A DNA stretch of 64,000 nucleotides from contig OY978525.1 of NCBI GenBank assembly GCA_963854835.1, forward strand, positions 70,085,754 to 70,149,753, read 5' to 3'. The notes under the pieces are model-generated. The model did no database searches, was not told where the DNA came from, and saw only the letters and a list, made by a program, of their open reading frames with translations. Position 1 is the first letter of the stretch, and the number at the start of each line of letters is the position of its first letter. The DNA comes from Megamerina dolium. Taxonomy: Eukaryota > Arthropoda > Insecta > Diptera > Megamerinidae. Made by a program: the position numbers and the translations under genes. This document shows, one piece after another, positions 10,620-21,200 of this stretch.

Positions 10620-12270
10620 CAGTGGCTCCCAGCTTATTTCGTACAGTGACAGGTTAAAAATTGCTGCAGTCGTAATTCCTAATATAGCAAAAATTTGAAC
10701 AAAATATAAATGCCATTTTTGAAAGGAAGGTTTGTTTTTTATTTTCCAAAATTTTCTTTTTCAAAATTTTAGTGTTTGACACTATAAAAAAATAAAATAA
10801 GAAAAAAATAGGAAAATTCATGTCACAGCTTATTTCGTACAGTCTCTTTAAGTTCAAACTAAAAACAAAGTAAGTTGATTTTAATATTTAGTATGACATC
10901 CCTTAGCGTTAATGACAGCCTGGAGTCTACTTGGCATTGAATCCACCAATTTTTGAGTGATGTCTGGTGTGATTTTTTTCCATTCCTCCATCAGTACCTT
11001 CTTTAGGTCTTGCTTATTAGAAATCTTGTGTGTTCTTATTTTATTGTCCAAAATAGACTAAAGATTTTCAATCACATTCATGTCAGGTGACTGTGGTGGT
11101 GGAGACATCAAGTGTGAGCAGTTCAAATAAGCCAAGATTGCACAATCCCAGATTTATGTTTTGGGTCATTATCTTGGTAATACCGAAATTCTTCCCGCAA
11201 ACCCAGTTTGTCTGCACTTTGAAGTAAATTGTTTTTCAGAATCTCGAGGTACTTCATTTTGTCCATTGTTCCCTCAATAAAAACCAATTCACCTACTCCG
11301 GCTGCTGACATACAGGCCCAAACCATCACGCTACCGCCACCATGCTTCACTGTGGGCTTAAGGTTCTCCTTGTTTAGCTCGGTATTAGCTTTACGCCAAA
11401 CATATGACATTCCGTCCGAGCCAAAAATATTAAACTTAGACTCATCCGCGAAAATAACGGTATTCCAGAACGCAGGAGTATTAATAATATGCTCTTTGGC
11501 GAAGTCAAGTCGGCGTTGTATATTCATTTTCGAAATGAATGGTTTCTTTCGGGCTACTCGACCGTTCAAGTCATGATTGCGCAGCACACGTCGGACAGTT
11601 TCAGCACTGGATGATTTTCCTATTTCACGCTGAACCTCTGCAGCCAACTTCGGAGCGGATAACTTTGGATTTTTCTTAATTTTTCGTACAATATAACGCT
11701 CGTCTGATGCGTTGAAAATCTTATTAGGTGCTTCTCTGCCCTTGTTCTCCAACCGATTTTCGCGAACGAAGCGTTGAATGATGTATTGGACAGTTGAGGC
11801 ACTTAAATTTGTCATTTCAGCAATTTTTTGCACACTCTGACCTTTCCTAAAATGGTTAATTACCAGTTTACGCTGTTCCATCGTTGTACGATGACCCATA
11901 AATCTAAATGTTTAATTTACAGCACTTTAACTATTTAAAATAATAATAATAAAAATTGTTATAATAGTTAAAAAGGTCCAAAAACTCATACAATTCAAAA
12001 AAACTTTGTAACTGCGCGGCAGAATGAAACTGACCTACATTGAAGTTTGTGTACGAATTAAGATGTGAGCTGAAAATCAGCTGATCAATAGTTTTTCTCT
12101 CTTGCATAACAAAAAGAAAAATTTTTGGGGTTCCCCGTTTTCTTATTAGGTTTACTAAACACATACACAGACATCTACATTCAAAACTTATCGATAAGTT
12201 TTTTAGTTTCGATGTTACAGCCATGTACATAAAAATATATACACTGTACGAAATAAGCTGTGAGCCACTG
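10620..12270 (-). mobile_element. Tc1-like DNA transposon with IR/DR ends
   Basis: The ends are 29-bp terminal inverted repeats (10620-10648 and 12242-12270, one mismatch) beginning CAGTGGCTC, flanked by TA on both sides (10618-10619, 12271-12272), the Tc1/mariner target. A second copy of the repeat core lies inside each end: TCACAGCTTATTTCGTACAG at 10823-10842, and a degenerate inverted version at 12049-12070. This gives the IR/DR arrangement known from Bari/S-type and some other Tc1 elements. Length 1651 bp is normal for an autonomous Tc1. It encodes one transposase on the minus strand. Confidence 0.95.
10881..11899 (-). pseudogene. Tc1-family transposase, frameshifted near C-terminus
   Basis: Begins MGHRTTMEQRKLVINHFRKG, with two helix-turn-helix regions (about residues 1-110). 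Then come the catalytic ADESKFN (first D, about residue 150) and YQDNDPKHK (second D, about residue 242). The uninterrupted frame stops after residue 258 (11123). A one-base deletion there moves the remainder, including SPDMNVIEN with the catalytic E (DD34E type), to another frame. In that frame a TAG replaces the next tryptophan. About 340 aa in total, usual for Tc1. The enzyme would cut at the TIRs and integrate at TA; this copy should be inactive. Confidence 0.93.
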
Positions 12271-12466
12271 TACATACGCATACACTTTCATCATTACTTG
12301 TATTCTATCGTTTATTTCTATAATATTTTGAAATTATAGTATTATATTAAAAAACATAACAATCATCTTTTACTTTTGATTAGAATTGTTTTAATAAACG
12401 TTTTTAAAATTAAAATTTCAATATTAAATTTAACTTATTTTTTTATTATAATATTAATATACGTAT

Positions 12467-13678
12467 CGTATTCAGACCTGGTAAAACCACCATCGACCAG
12501 ATTTTCACACTGCGCCAAATCCTGGAGAAGACCCAAGAAAAACAGATCGACACACACCACCTATTTGTTGATTATAAAGCCGCTTTCGACAGTCCGGTAA
12601 GGGATTGCCTCTACGCAACAATGTCTGAGTTCGGTATTCCTGCAAAGCTCATTCGACTTTGTAGAATGACACTGCATAACTCCCGTTGTGCAGTGAAAAT
12701 TGGGAAGGACCTCTCCGCACCGTTTAATACCGAACGGGGTTTCAGACAAGGTGATTCGTTATCGTGCGACTTCTTCAATTTTATTATGGAGAAGATCATA
12801 CGAGCTGCTGATCTACGACATAATGGCACTATCTTCAACAAAAGTGTCATGCTGTTAGCGTATGCCGACGATATTGACATAATCGGCATGAACACGCGAG
12901 CAGTCAGTGCAGCATTCTCAGAGTTGGAAAGAGAGTCGCGTCGGATGGGTCTCACGGTGAACGAGGGCAAGACGAAGTATCTAGTGTCAACAAACAATGA
13001 TTCCCGGCGTCTTGGACAGCACGTCACTGTTGACAACTACGCTTTTGAAGTAGTAAGGGACTTTGTCTATCTTGGAAGCAGCATTAACAGCAGTAATGAC
13101 GTCAGCTTGGAGATCATGCGTAGGATAACTCTTGCTAACAGGTGTTACTTTGGGCTGAGTAAGCAATTGAGAAGTCGAGCCCTCTCTCGAAGAACGAAAA
13201 CTACACTCTACAAGTCTCTCATCATGCCTGTCCTAACATATGGCGCTGAAGCCTGGACAATTTCCACCTCGGATGAGCGAATACTTGGAGTTTTCGAGAG
13301 AAAAGTCCTACGCAAGATCTTTGGACCTATTTGCGTTGGTGGCGAGTACCGAATAAGGTACAACCATGAGCTGTACGAGCTGTATGCCGATATTGACATA
13401 GTAAAGCGCATCAAAATCCAGCGGCTGCGCTGGCTAGGTCATGTCGAGCGAATGGAAGAACACGCTCCAGCTAAGAAGGTGTTATATTCGGAGACCGCTG
13501 GAGGACGACGCAAAAGAGGAAGACCAAACCTCCGGTGGAAAGTCCAAGTACTGGAGAACCTGACGGCGCTTGGAATTTCTAACTGGCGCCAGCTAGCGAA
13601 GAACAGAGATGGCTGGCGAAGCATGTTATTTTCGGCCTAAATCGATATTCGGTTGTTATGGCCACATAAGTAAGTAAG
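12467..13678 (+). mobile_element. RTE-like non-LTR retrotransposon, 5'-truncated copy 1
   Basis: Ends in a (TAAG)n tail typical of RTE-type elements and is flanked by a 12-bp target duplication TAATATACGTAT (12455-12466 and 13679-13690). Only the RT and C-terminal part are present. Near-identical to 32710-33920 of copy 2. Confidence 0.93.
12468..13640 (+). pseudogene. RTE-like reverse transcriptase, C-terminal part, open but truncated
   Basis: The open frame contains LFVDYKAAFDSP (RT motif A), GFRQGDSLSCDFFN, the catalytic LLAYADDIDIIG near 12855-12890, and VNEGKTKYLVST. A C-terminal region follows with RLRWLGHVERMEEHAPAKK, typical of RTE/BovB-type proteins. No stop occurs from the truncation point to TAA at 13638-13640. 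The first internal ATG is at 12621. The endonuclease is absent, so the copy is dead on arrival, although the RT frame is clean. In an intact element the protein performs target-primed reverse transcription. Confidence 0.9.
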
Positions 13679-13727
13679 TAATATACGTATTTATATACAC
13701 TTTATAACTGTAAAATGTTATTAATAC

Positions 13728-14165
13728 TGTTACGTTTTTATTCTGTGAGCGTTTAATTCTATTTGAATTACCTTGTTCGATCACTGGATTCTGTTAATAA
13801 TAACTGCAACACTTATTTTATGCAACTATATACAGCAACAATTTATTTAATAATCTCTATTTACAATCAACTCTGCTTCCAATTAACTATTTACAATAAC
13901 ACTCTAATGCACTTGCAACTTTTGCCTCTGTATCAATGTTTTCGCAATCACGTTTGGAATTAGATTGATTCTCACTTCTCAACACTGGCTCTATTTATAC
14001 TATGTTGGCAACACCCCAGAATCTTCCTTTATCGAGATTCTTCTCTTCCTTTCTCGTTGGCTTGTTATGGTTATCGTTTATTTCTTTTTGTTGACATTCG
14101 TTTCGATGCTGCCAATAGTGTCAGTCCCAATAGTGATGAGTAACCAACTATCGATACTCGTTACA
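13728..14165 (-). repeat. Solo Gypsy LTR of the same family as copies A-C
   Basis: 438 bp LTR in reverse orientation (starts TGTTACG, ends CGTTACA), flanked by a 4-bp duplication ATAC (13724-13727, 14166-14169). No internal sequence remains. An intact TSD around one LTR is the mark of LTR-LTR recombination deleting a former full element. Confidence 0.95.
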
Positions 14166-14171
14166 ATACTT

Positions 14172-15552
14172 TACACATCCGAACTATGAGAGTAAATGCT
14201 TTGCAAAAATTGTAAAAGCTTTATAAATTTATGAATAAATTTTAATCTAAATGCAACAATGCAGTAAAATCCATTTACCACTAATAGTGTGTTTCGATTT
14301 GCATGAGTAGAAAAATAGGCTCTTAATAATAGTACTTACTGAACGTTATGTACTTTTTTATATTTGGACAATTTTTGTGAAATATGACAAAAAACAGTAA
14401 AAGTAGCAGCTGGTTTGTGCTTTTCTTATTCCGTAAAATTAATTGTGATTTATTGCTTATATATACAACTATTACAACCATTTTTCTACTCATTTTCATA
14501 CTTTTCTACTACTGCAATTTTGAGTTGAAAAGATATGTGAAGAGTTAACGCTCACGAGAAGCCAAAAATGTCCAGAGTAAAGCAATAATAACAAAATGTG
14601 GTGAACCCACGGATAGAATGCGTGTGAAAAATACGTGTAGAAAATGGAAATTCTCTAAGTAGGAGAGTCTCCTTTTTAGTATTCTTTGTTACCGCCTTAG
14701 AAAACCTAGAACTGAATCTCTTTTAAAATAGTCACAACACATACCAATGCAATTGCTCAATACATATGCACGGCGCCTTTAACAATAGACGTACCATAAT
14801 TTATTCTCGTCAAAAATGTTGACCTCTTTATTTAACACAAGCACCCGTTTCTGGTGGTGCTAATTAAACGACAACCGACAATAACTAAAACACATCTATT
14901 TGTATTTTTCACTGAAGTGGATCGTGCACAGATGTGTAAAAAAATACAAAAACAAGTGAAAAAAAATAGAAAGCATACGAAAAAAGCAATAATAATATAA
15001 AATAAAAAAATTATAATAAAAAATCAATAATGCTGTGGTGTAAGACCATTTTCTTATTGCTGGAAGGAACAATTTGTTGTTGATTACAATAGAAAAGTCG
15101 AAATAAACACTTATTATCCGATCCAATTTTTTTGGTTGCTGAAGATTGTAGCCATTTTAATTGTTGGGTAGTATTTTTTTTTTTTAGTATCGAGGTTTTG
15201 CTAGTAACAACGGCGTGATTGCTATAGCGAACAACAACTAGAACTGACTGTGAAGTAAGTGTTCATTTTGGAGATCATTTCTTATTTTGTATTTCTAACA
15301 ACAACAACAATTGCTCATTGGAGCAATCAAAAACTGAAATCATCTATTCAAACCACCAACATAAGACTAAACAGACCACCCCTATTGTTTTGCACCATAA
15401 TTTTCATTTGATATTTACAGAGCGGTAAGATTCAAATTTTTGTTTTGAATATATTTCATAGCAATTTATTTAAAATGCTATTTTCTTTTATTTTAGATAA
15501 AAGGAGAAATGCCGACAATTTGAAAGTGTGCCTTATGATGCGGTGGACATCA
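14172..15552 (+). repeat. Interspersed family R, most complete copy
   Basis: The first part (to about 14644) matches 22230-22660 and, inverted, 59815-60025 plus 62876-63060. The second part (14645-15552) matches 34285-35180 inverted and the diverged 9500-10330. No long ORF. Near its end there is an exon-like ending CAGAGCG|GTAAGA at about 15418-15430, and a pyrimidine-rich ATTTTAG acceptor about 70 bases later, then GGAGAAATGCC. It could be a non-autonomous element or a duplicated 5' gene region. Terminal repeats were not recognised. Confidence 0.7.
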
Positions 15553-16089
15553 GCAGCAGCCAGAATTCAAGCAATACTTATTTTTAATAATTTTAATTTA
15601 AACTCCACCAATGAGTTTTATCATATATTTTACACCAAATTTTAAAGCAGGAACTTTTACAACTTTTCCACATGTCAAACATTTAGAAAGCATGGACTTT
15701 TAACATCCCTTATTTCTATTACAAATACATTACAAAGCACTTTCAAGAATTAAATTGAAAAAAAACGTAAATTTTGAAGATAAGCAAATCATAAAAGGTG
15801 AAAATAGACTGTAAGTATGCTAATATACGGAGCACATAATCCACTGAATTCTGGCACAAAATATACATCAGAACATACTCCAATTCTATACTCCATGTTC
15901 GGTTCAGTCACATCGATGTAAATTGACATTTTTCTACAAAAAATAAAGAAATTAAATAATTTTCTTCACAAACATATACGTACCTAACAAATAGAAACCA
16001 CTCACCATCACTGCAACTCACAGCTATCGAATCAGTCTCTAGTGCAATCACATCTCCGGAAATTGTATTTTACCACATCGATTGTGTAA
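15553..16089. other. Unassigned AT-rich stretch
   Basis: No coding frame, terminal repeat or similarity to other parts of the window was recognised. Confidence 0.5.
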
Positions 16090-16270
16090 ATGCGCTTGAA
16101 AATCTGTAACATAAATGGATTAATACATTTCTTTGTAGTCAAATAAATAAATATGCACACATACTGAAATCCAAGTAAACAAAAATAAACATTTCAGCGA
16201 AATGTCAAATGTATGGTGAAAGAATTTAATGATGCACATGGTTGTGTTTCTGTTTTTGCAAATATAATAA
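16090..16270 (+). repeat. Left part of family R copy 2, interrupted by Gypsy copy B
   Basis: AATAAATAAATATGCA, a GAAAT.CAAG block and AAATGTCAAAT.TATGGTGAAA match the inverted copy at about 63040-63120. The element resumes after 22202. Confidence 0.65.
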
Positions 16271-16707
16271 TGTAACGAGTATCGATAGTTGATTACTCAT
16301 CACTATTGTGACTGACACTATTGGCAGAATCGAAACGAATGTCAACAAAAAGAAATGAGCGATAACCAGAACAAGCCAACGAGAAAGGAAGAGAAGAATC
16401 TCGATAAAGGAAGATTCTGGGGTGTTGCCAACAGAGTATAAATAGAGCCAGTGTTGAGGAGGAAAATCAATCGAATACCGAACGTGACTGCGCAAACATC
16501 TATACAGAGGCAAAAGTTGCTAGTACATTAAAGTGTTATTGTAAATAGTTGATTATAAACAGAGTTGATTGTAAATAGTGTTTATTAAATAAATTGTTGC
16601 TGTATATAGTTGTATAAAATAAGTGTTGCAGTTATTATTAACAGAATCCAGTGATCGAACAAGATAATTCAAATAGAATTAAACGCTCACAGAATAAAAA
16701 CGTAACA
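16271..16707 (+). repeat. 5' LTR of Gypsy copy B
   Basis: 437 bp, TGTAACG...CGTAACA. Shows TATCGATA at 16280-16287, CGATA at 16360-16364 and 16402-16406, TATAAATA at 16437-16444 and AATAAA near 16692. Confidence 0.97.
16437..16444 (+). promoter_or_regulatory. LTR TATA box (copy B)
   Basis: TATAAATA in the middle of the LTR, conserved in all seven LTRs of the family in this window, including the solo LTR. It presumably starts the genomic RNA. The start site itself cannot be fixed from sequence. Confidence 0.7.
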
Positions 16708-16709
16708 AT

Positions 16710-16729
16710 TGGTGTCAGAAGTGGGATTC
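16710..16729 (+). other. Primer binding site, tRNA-Leu type (copy B)
   Basis: TGGTGTCAGAAGTGGGATTC two bases after the LTR, complementary to a tRNA-Leu 3' end. Confidence 0.85.
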
Positions 16730-16736
16730 TGTAAAG

Positions 16737-18152
16737 ATGGTGAAAATTGACCAACTAAAAGTGGACCAGCTTAAAAAGCTGTTGGTAGAGATGAATCTAT
16801 CGTCATCAGGTGCAAAGGCGGAACTGCTGGTGAGGCTGAGGCAAGCTATGGAGGCTAAGGGAATTAACGTAGAAGAACATGAGTTCTTCGAGGAAGCCGA
16901 TATACAAGCAGTCGTACACGCTGAGGAAGAAAGCAAGATAGATTCGAGTGGTCAACTAATGCAACTCATGAAATCCATGATGCAACAACAGCAGCAGCAA
17001 CTGCAAGGAATTAATGCGAAGTTACAAGAAAATGCGCCTCGCATTGACTCCAAGTTTCAAGAACATTCGGTACGTAAAGAAAACGCTATGGGAGAGTTCC
17101 AGAAAACAATTGACTCCAAGTTTCAAGAACATTCGGCTGAATTGCGTATGGAAATTCAAGAAGGTTCGGCTCGACAAGAACACGTCATCGAAAATCTACA
17201 AAAAGGAATTGAACTTAGATTTCAGGAAATTTCCGGAACCATTAATGAAAAGGTCACGGATTTAAAGGAACATGTAGATGACTTGGAAGATAAGTTCGAG
17301 AAATTACAGCACGAACTCAATCAACTAAAAATAAATGGACCAGCCACATCAGTGATTAGAGATTCAAGTACAATCAAATTAAAGCCACCAACATTTGACG
17401 GAAGCACGCCATTCAATATCTTCAAGCTTCAATTCGAGACAACAGCTTCGAAGAATCAATGGGATGATAGCGACAAGACTGCTGCTTTAATAGTCGCATT
17501 AAAAGGTAATGCTTCCGAGGTGTTACAGATGATTCCAGAGAAAGATCGTGGTAGCTATCAGTCACTGATGGACACACTCCAGCGAAAATATGGAAATGAA
17601 TACAAGAGTCAATTACATCGAGTGGAATTGAGATCGCGAGTGCAACGGAGTAATGAGAGCCTTCAGGAATTCGCTTCCGATATTGAGCGCTTATGTCATC
17701 TAGCGTTCTCCGGTAATTCGGAAGAGTTCGTCGAAAAAATAAAAATAGAGGCATTCATAGATGGTATACGTGATGGAGAGACAAAGCGTGCCCTAGTCAT
17801 GTCACCCAGGAATACTTATGCCGAAACAGTCAGTAGTGCCTTGACGTTTGAAGCCGCCAGTTTCATGTGTCGACCAATGCCACGGGTACGCCAATTAGAA
17901 ACAGAAACAACAGATCTGGTTGAAGCAGTGCGTCAGGCAGTAAAATCAGTAGTTCAGCCTGAAGGAAGAACAACAGGTCGACGCGAAAACAAGTTTACTG
18001 GTAAGTGTTTCATTTGTGACAAACCAGGACACATGGCGCGTGACTGCCGTCTACGACGAAAGCGATCAAGATCGAATTCTCCAGGAAGACAAAAGAAGGA
18101 GAATAAGGTGGATAGCGATCGCTCCACTAACACAAATCCATCGTTAAACTAA
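16737..18152 (+). CDS. gag: Gypsy gag polyprotein, intact, SAP-like domain at N-terminus
   Basis: 471 aa. Residues about 4-36 (QLKVDQLKKLLVEM..GAKAELLVRLRQ) match the SAP motif pattern: helix, G-K-like turn, helix with LxxRL. SAP modules bind AT-rich DNA or chromatin in host proteins. Residues about 60-190 are glutamine-rich and heptad-like with repeated HSAELRMEIQE-type units, a likely coiled coil. Residues about 205-385 form the retrotransposon gag core (PPTFDGSTPFNIFKLQFE, LQRKYGNEY). A CCHC knuckle sits at about 424-437, then an Arg/Ser-rich basic tail. The ATG is the first after the primer site. It ends in Leu-Asn-stop, where the frameshift signal lies. Confidence 0.95.
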   Translation: MVKIDQLKVDQLKKLLVEMNLSSSGAKAELLVRLRQAMEAKGINVEEHEFFEEADIQAVVHAEEESKIDSSGQLMQLMKSMMQQQQQQLQGINAKLQENAPRIDSKFQEHSVRKENAMGEFQKTIDSKFQEHSAELRMEIQEGSARQEHVIENLQKGIELRFQEISGTINEKVTDLKEHVDDLEDKFEKLQHELNQLKINGPATSVIRDSSTIKLKPPTFDGSTPFNIFKLQFETTASKNQWDDSDKTAALIVALKGNASEVLQMIPEKDRGSYQSLMDTLQRKYGNEYKSQLHRVELRSRVQRSNESLQEFASDIERLCHLAFSGNSEEFVEKIKIEAFIDGIRDGETKRALVMSPRNTYAETVSSALTFEAASFMCRPMPRVRQLETETTDLVEAVRQAVKSVVQPEGRTTGRRENKFTGKCFICDKPGHMARDCRLRRKRSRSNSPGRQKKENKVDSDRSTNTNPSLN

Positions 18153-18202
18153 ATCGAGTCAGTTCAGCGGGGCGTGAACTGACTCCAACAGTGGGTGGCC
18201 CC
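18143..18202 (+). promoter_or_regulatory. -1 ribosomal frameshift signal with predicted H-type pseudoknot (copy B)
   Basis: Slippery heptamer G TTA AAC (18143-18149) is in the correct phase and the gag stop TAA follows at 18150-18152. The spacer is 6 nt. Stem 1 is 11 perfect pairs (18156-18166 with 18175-18185). Loop GCGGGGCG offers GGGGC (18169-18173) to GCCCC (18198-18202) as stem 2. The -1 frame is open into protease. GUUAAAC heptamers are known from viral frameshift sites. Function here is inferred from structure and frame alone. Confidence 0.82.
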
Positions 18203-21200
18203 ATCATTCACATTTCACAACTACAGCGTGTGCCAAGCAGCTTGACTATTGATGGAAAATTGGACAATATGGAATTCATGTTAACCCTGGACACTGGTGC
18301 ATCACATTCTATAATCAAGAGCGATTTGGTAAAGAGGTTTGAGCCTTTAATGGGAATAAAATTGCGTACAGCAACGGGTGAGGATGCACAAATTCTGGGT
18401 AAGATAAAGAAACGAGTATCTATTGGAAATTGTACATGGAACATGAATTCATTGTGGCCGACATCATCGATGACGTAATAATTGGTGTTGATTTTATGAT
18501 TGACAACGGATTTACGTTAGATTTAAATCAAAGGATACTACGTTATGCAAATGTCGAATTACCATTGAACATCGGTTACAAACGGAGTGGAAACATGAAA
18601 CGAGTACTCGCATGTCAACGCCAAGAGGTTCCAGCAAAATCAGAAGCAGTGATTTGGGCACAGATAAATGTGGATGATGGGACAGGCAAGTTGTGGTTAG
18701 TGGAAGCAGATAAAGAAATACAAAATAAATACATAATACTTAGTAGGACGTTAGTGGAACCTAAAGAAAATGGAATAGTACCTGTGCGAATATTAAATCC
18801 AACTAATACATCTACAGTTGTGAAGAAAGGAATGGTGATTGGTCATTGCCAGGAAGTCACTGCCGTAGTAGACTGCGAAAAGAGTTCGTCGATAAAAAGT
18901 GGAAGATCAGGAACTGTCAGAGCGGAAATAAAAGCACAGATGGAAGAATGGGCAGGTGTGCTTACCAACCAGCAAAAAGAAAAGGCTTTACAACTATTGG
19001 AGAAGTACAGTTCAATCTTTTCTTCAAATGGAAAAACTGGAGGACGAACAACCATCGTGAAGCATCACATTGACACCGGTGATTCTAGACCAATTCGTCA
19101 AACACCACGACGAGTTCCATTGGCCAAAAGAGACGAAGCCATTAAGCTGATTTCCGATATGCAGAAACAAGGTGTTATTGAACCATCAGCGAGTCCATGG
19201 AGTTCACCAGTTGTGCTGGTAAAGAAGAAGGAAGGAAGTACTCGATTCTGTGTGGATTACAGAAAGCTGAATGATATTACGAAAAAAGACAGCTATCCAC
19301 TGCCAAGAATTGATGACACTCTGGACACACTATCTGGTGCGAAGTGGTTCTCAACTCTTGATTTGCAAAGTGGATACTGGCAAGTGGAACTTGGTAAGGA
19401 AGACAAAGAGAAAACAGCTTTCAGTATTGGCGATGGTCTATGGCAATTTACAGTCATGCCATTTGGTTTATGCAATGCACCAGCTACTTTCGAACGTTTG
19501 ATGGAGCGTGTACTCAGTGGACTACACTGGAAAACGTGCTTGGTGTACCTCGATGACATTATTGTGATGGGAAAAGATTTTAACGACCACCTGGAAAAGT
19601 TGAAAGAAGTATTTGAGCGTATACAATCAGCAGGGCTTAAACTGAATATGAAAAAGTGTTCACTCTTCAGGCAAGAAGTTAAATATCTTGGTCATAAAGT
19701 AACAACAGACGGGGTACATACCGACGAGGAGAAAGTAGCAGCAGTACAAGAATGGCCTATTCCATCGAATCTTCACGAGTTAAGAAGCTTCCTAGGCTTA
19801 TGTACCTACTATAGACGATTTGTTCCTGGATTTGCGAACATCGCCAGCAGTGTGCATGAGTTAACAAGAAAGAACAAACCATTTGTATGGGGCGAAGACC
19901 AACAGAAAGCATTCGAACAACTGAAAGAAAAACTCTGTTCAGCACCAGTATTAGCGTATCCAGTACCTGGTCAAAAGTTTGTGTTAGACACAGATGCGAA
20001 TGGCTATGGAATAGGTGGTGTGCTCTCTCAGATCATAGATGGACAAGAAAAAGTAATAGCTTACTACAGTAAAATCCTGTCGAAGCCAGAAAGAAACTAC
20101 TGTGTCACTCGAAGAGAGTTGCTCGCAATACTGGAATGTGTAAAGTATTTCCATAAATACTTGTACGGTCAGTCATTTCATCTACGAACTGACCACGCAA
20201 CGCTAAGGTGGTTATTACAATTTAAAAACCCAGAAGGACAATTGGCGCGCTGGATTGAAAGGCTGCAGAGTTATGATTTTACCATCGAACATCGTAAAGG
20301 AGGACATTACGGCAACGCGGATGCTCTATCTCGTCGTCCTTGCAAAATGGAATGTAAACATTGTTCTCGAGTGGAAAGCAAGGAGCACATTGTCGACGTA
20401 CGACTTACAAATATATTGCCGGAGGAGACATGGACCACCGAACGAGTGCAAGAAGATCAGCGGAACGACCCAGATCTCGTAAAGATTATGGAATACAAGG
20501 AGCAGGGCATACGTCCAGATTGGCAAGAAATGGCTAATGAGAGTCCAATAGCAAAGGCATACTGGGCGCAGTGGCAAAGCCTGCACTTACGAGACGGATG
20601 TTTATTCCGAACATGGGAAAGTGAAGATGGAAAAATCACTTATGATCTGCTAGTGGTACCCAAGGCAAGAATAAATGAAGTGATAGCTGAGTATCACAAT
20701 GCCTCCAGTGGAGGGCATTTGGGAATCACCAAAACCGTCGAGAAAATAAAGAAACGATTTTATTGGGTTGGATGTCATGACCATGTCGCTGATTGGATTC
20801 GGAAGTGTAAGCAATGTGCAATGGCCAAAGGTCCCACTAAGAAAAGTCGAGGTAAGATGCACCAATACACCATGGGTGCTCCATTCGAGCGAATTGCTAT
20901 GGATATAGCTGGACCATTTCCAATAAGCAACGCAGGAAACAAGTATGTTCTGGTGGTTATAGATTACTTCAGTAAATGGCCTGAAGTATACCCCATTCCA
21001 AATCAAGAAGCTAGTACAGTTGCGGATGTATTCGTCAACCAATGGATTACTCTTTTTGGTGTACCGATGGAGTTACACTCAGACCAAGGTCGAAATTTCG
21101 AATCAGTTGTATTCCAAGAGATATGCCGTATGCTGGGTATATACAAAACTCGTACAACACCTTTGCATCCACAATCTGATGGCATGGTAGAACGATTTAA

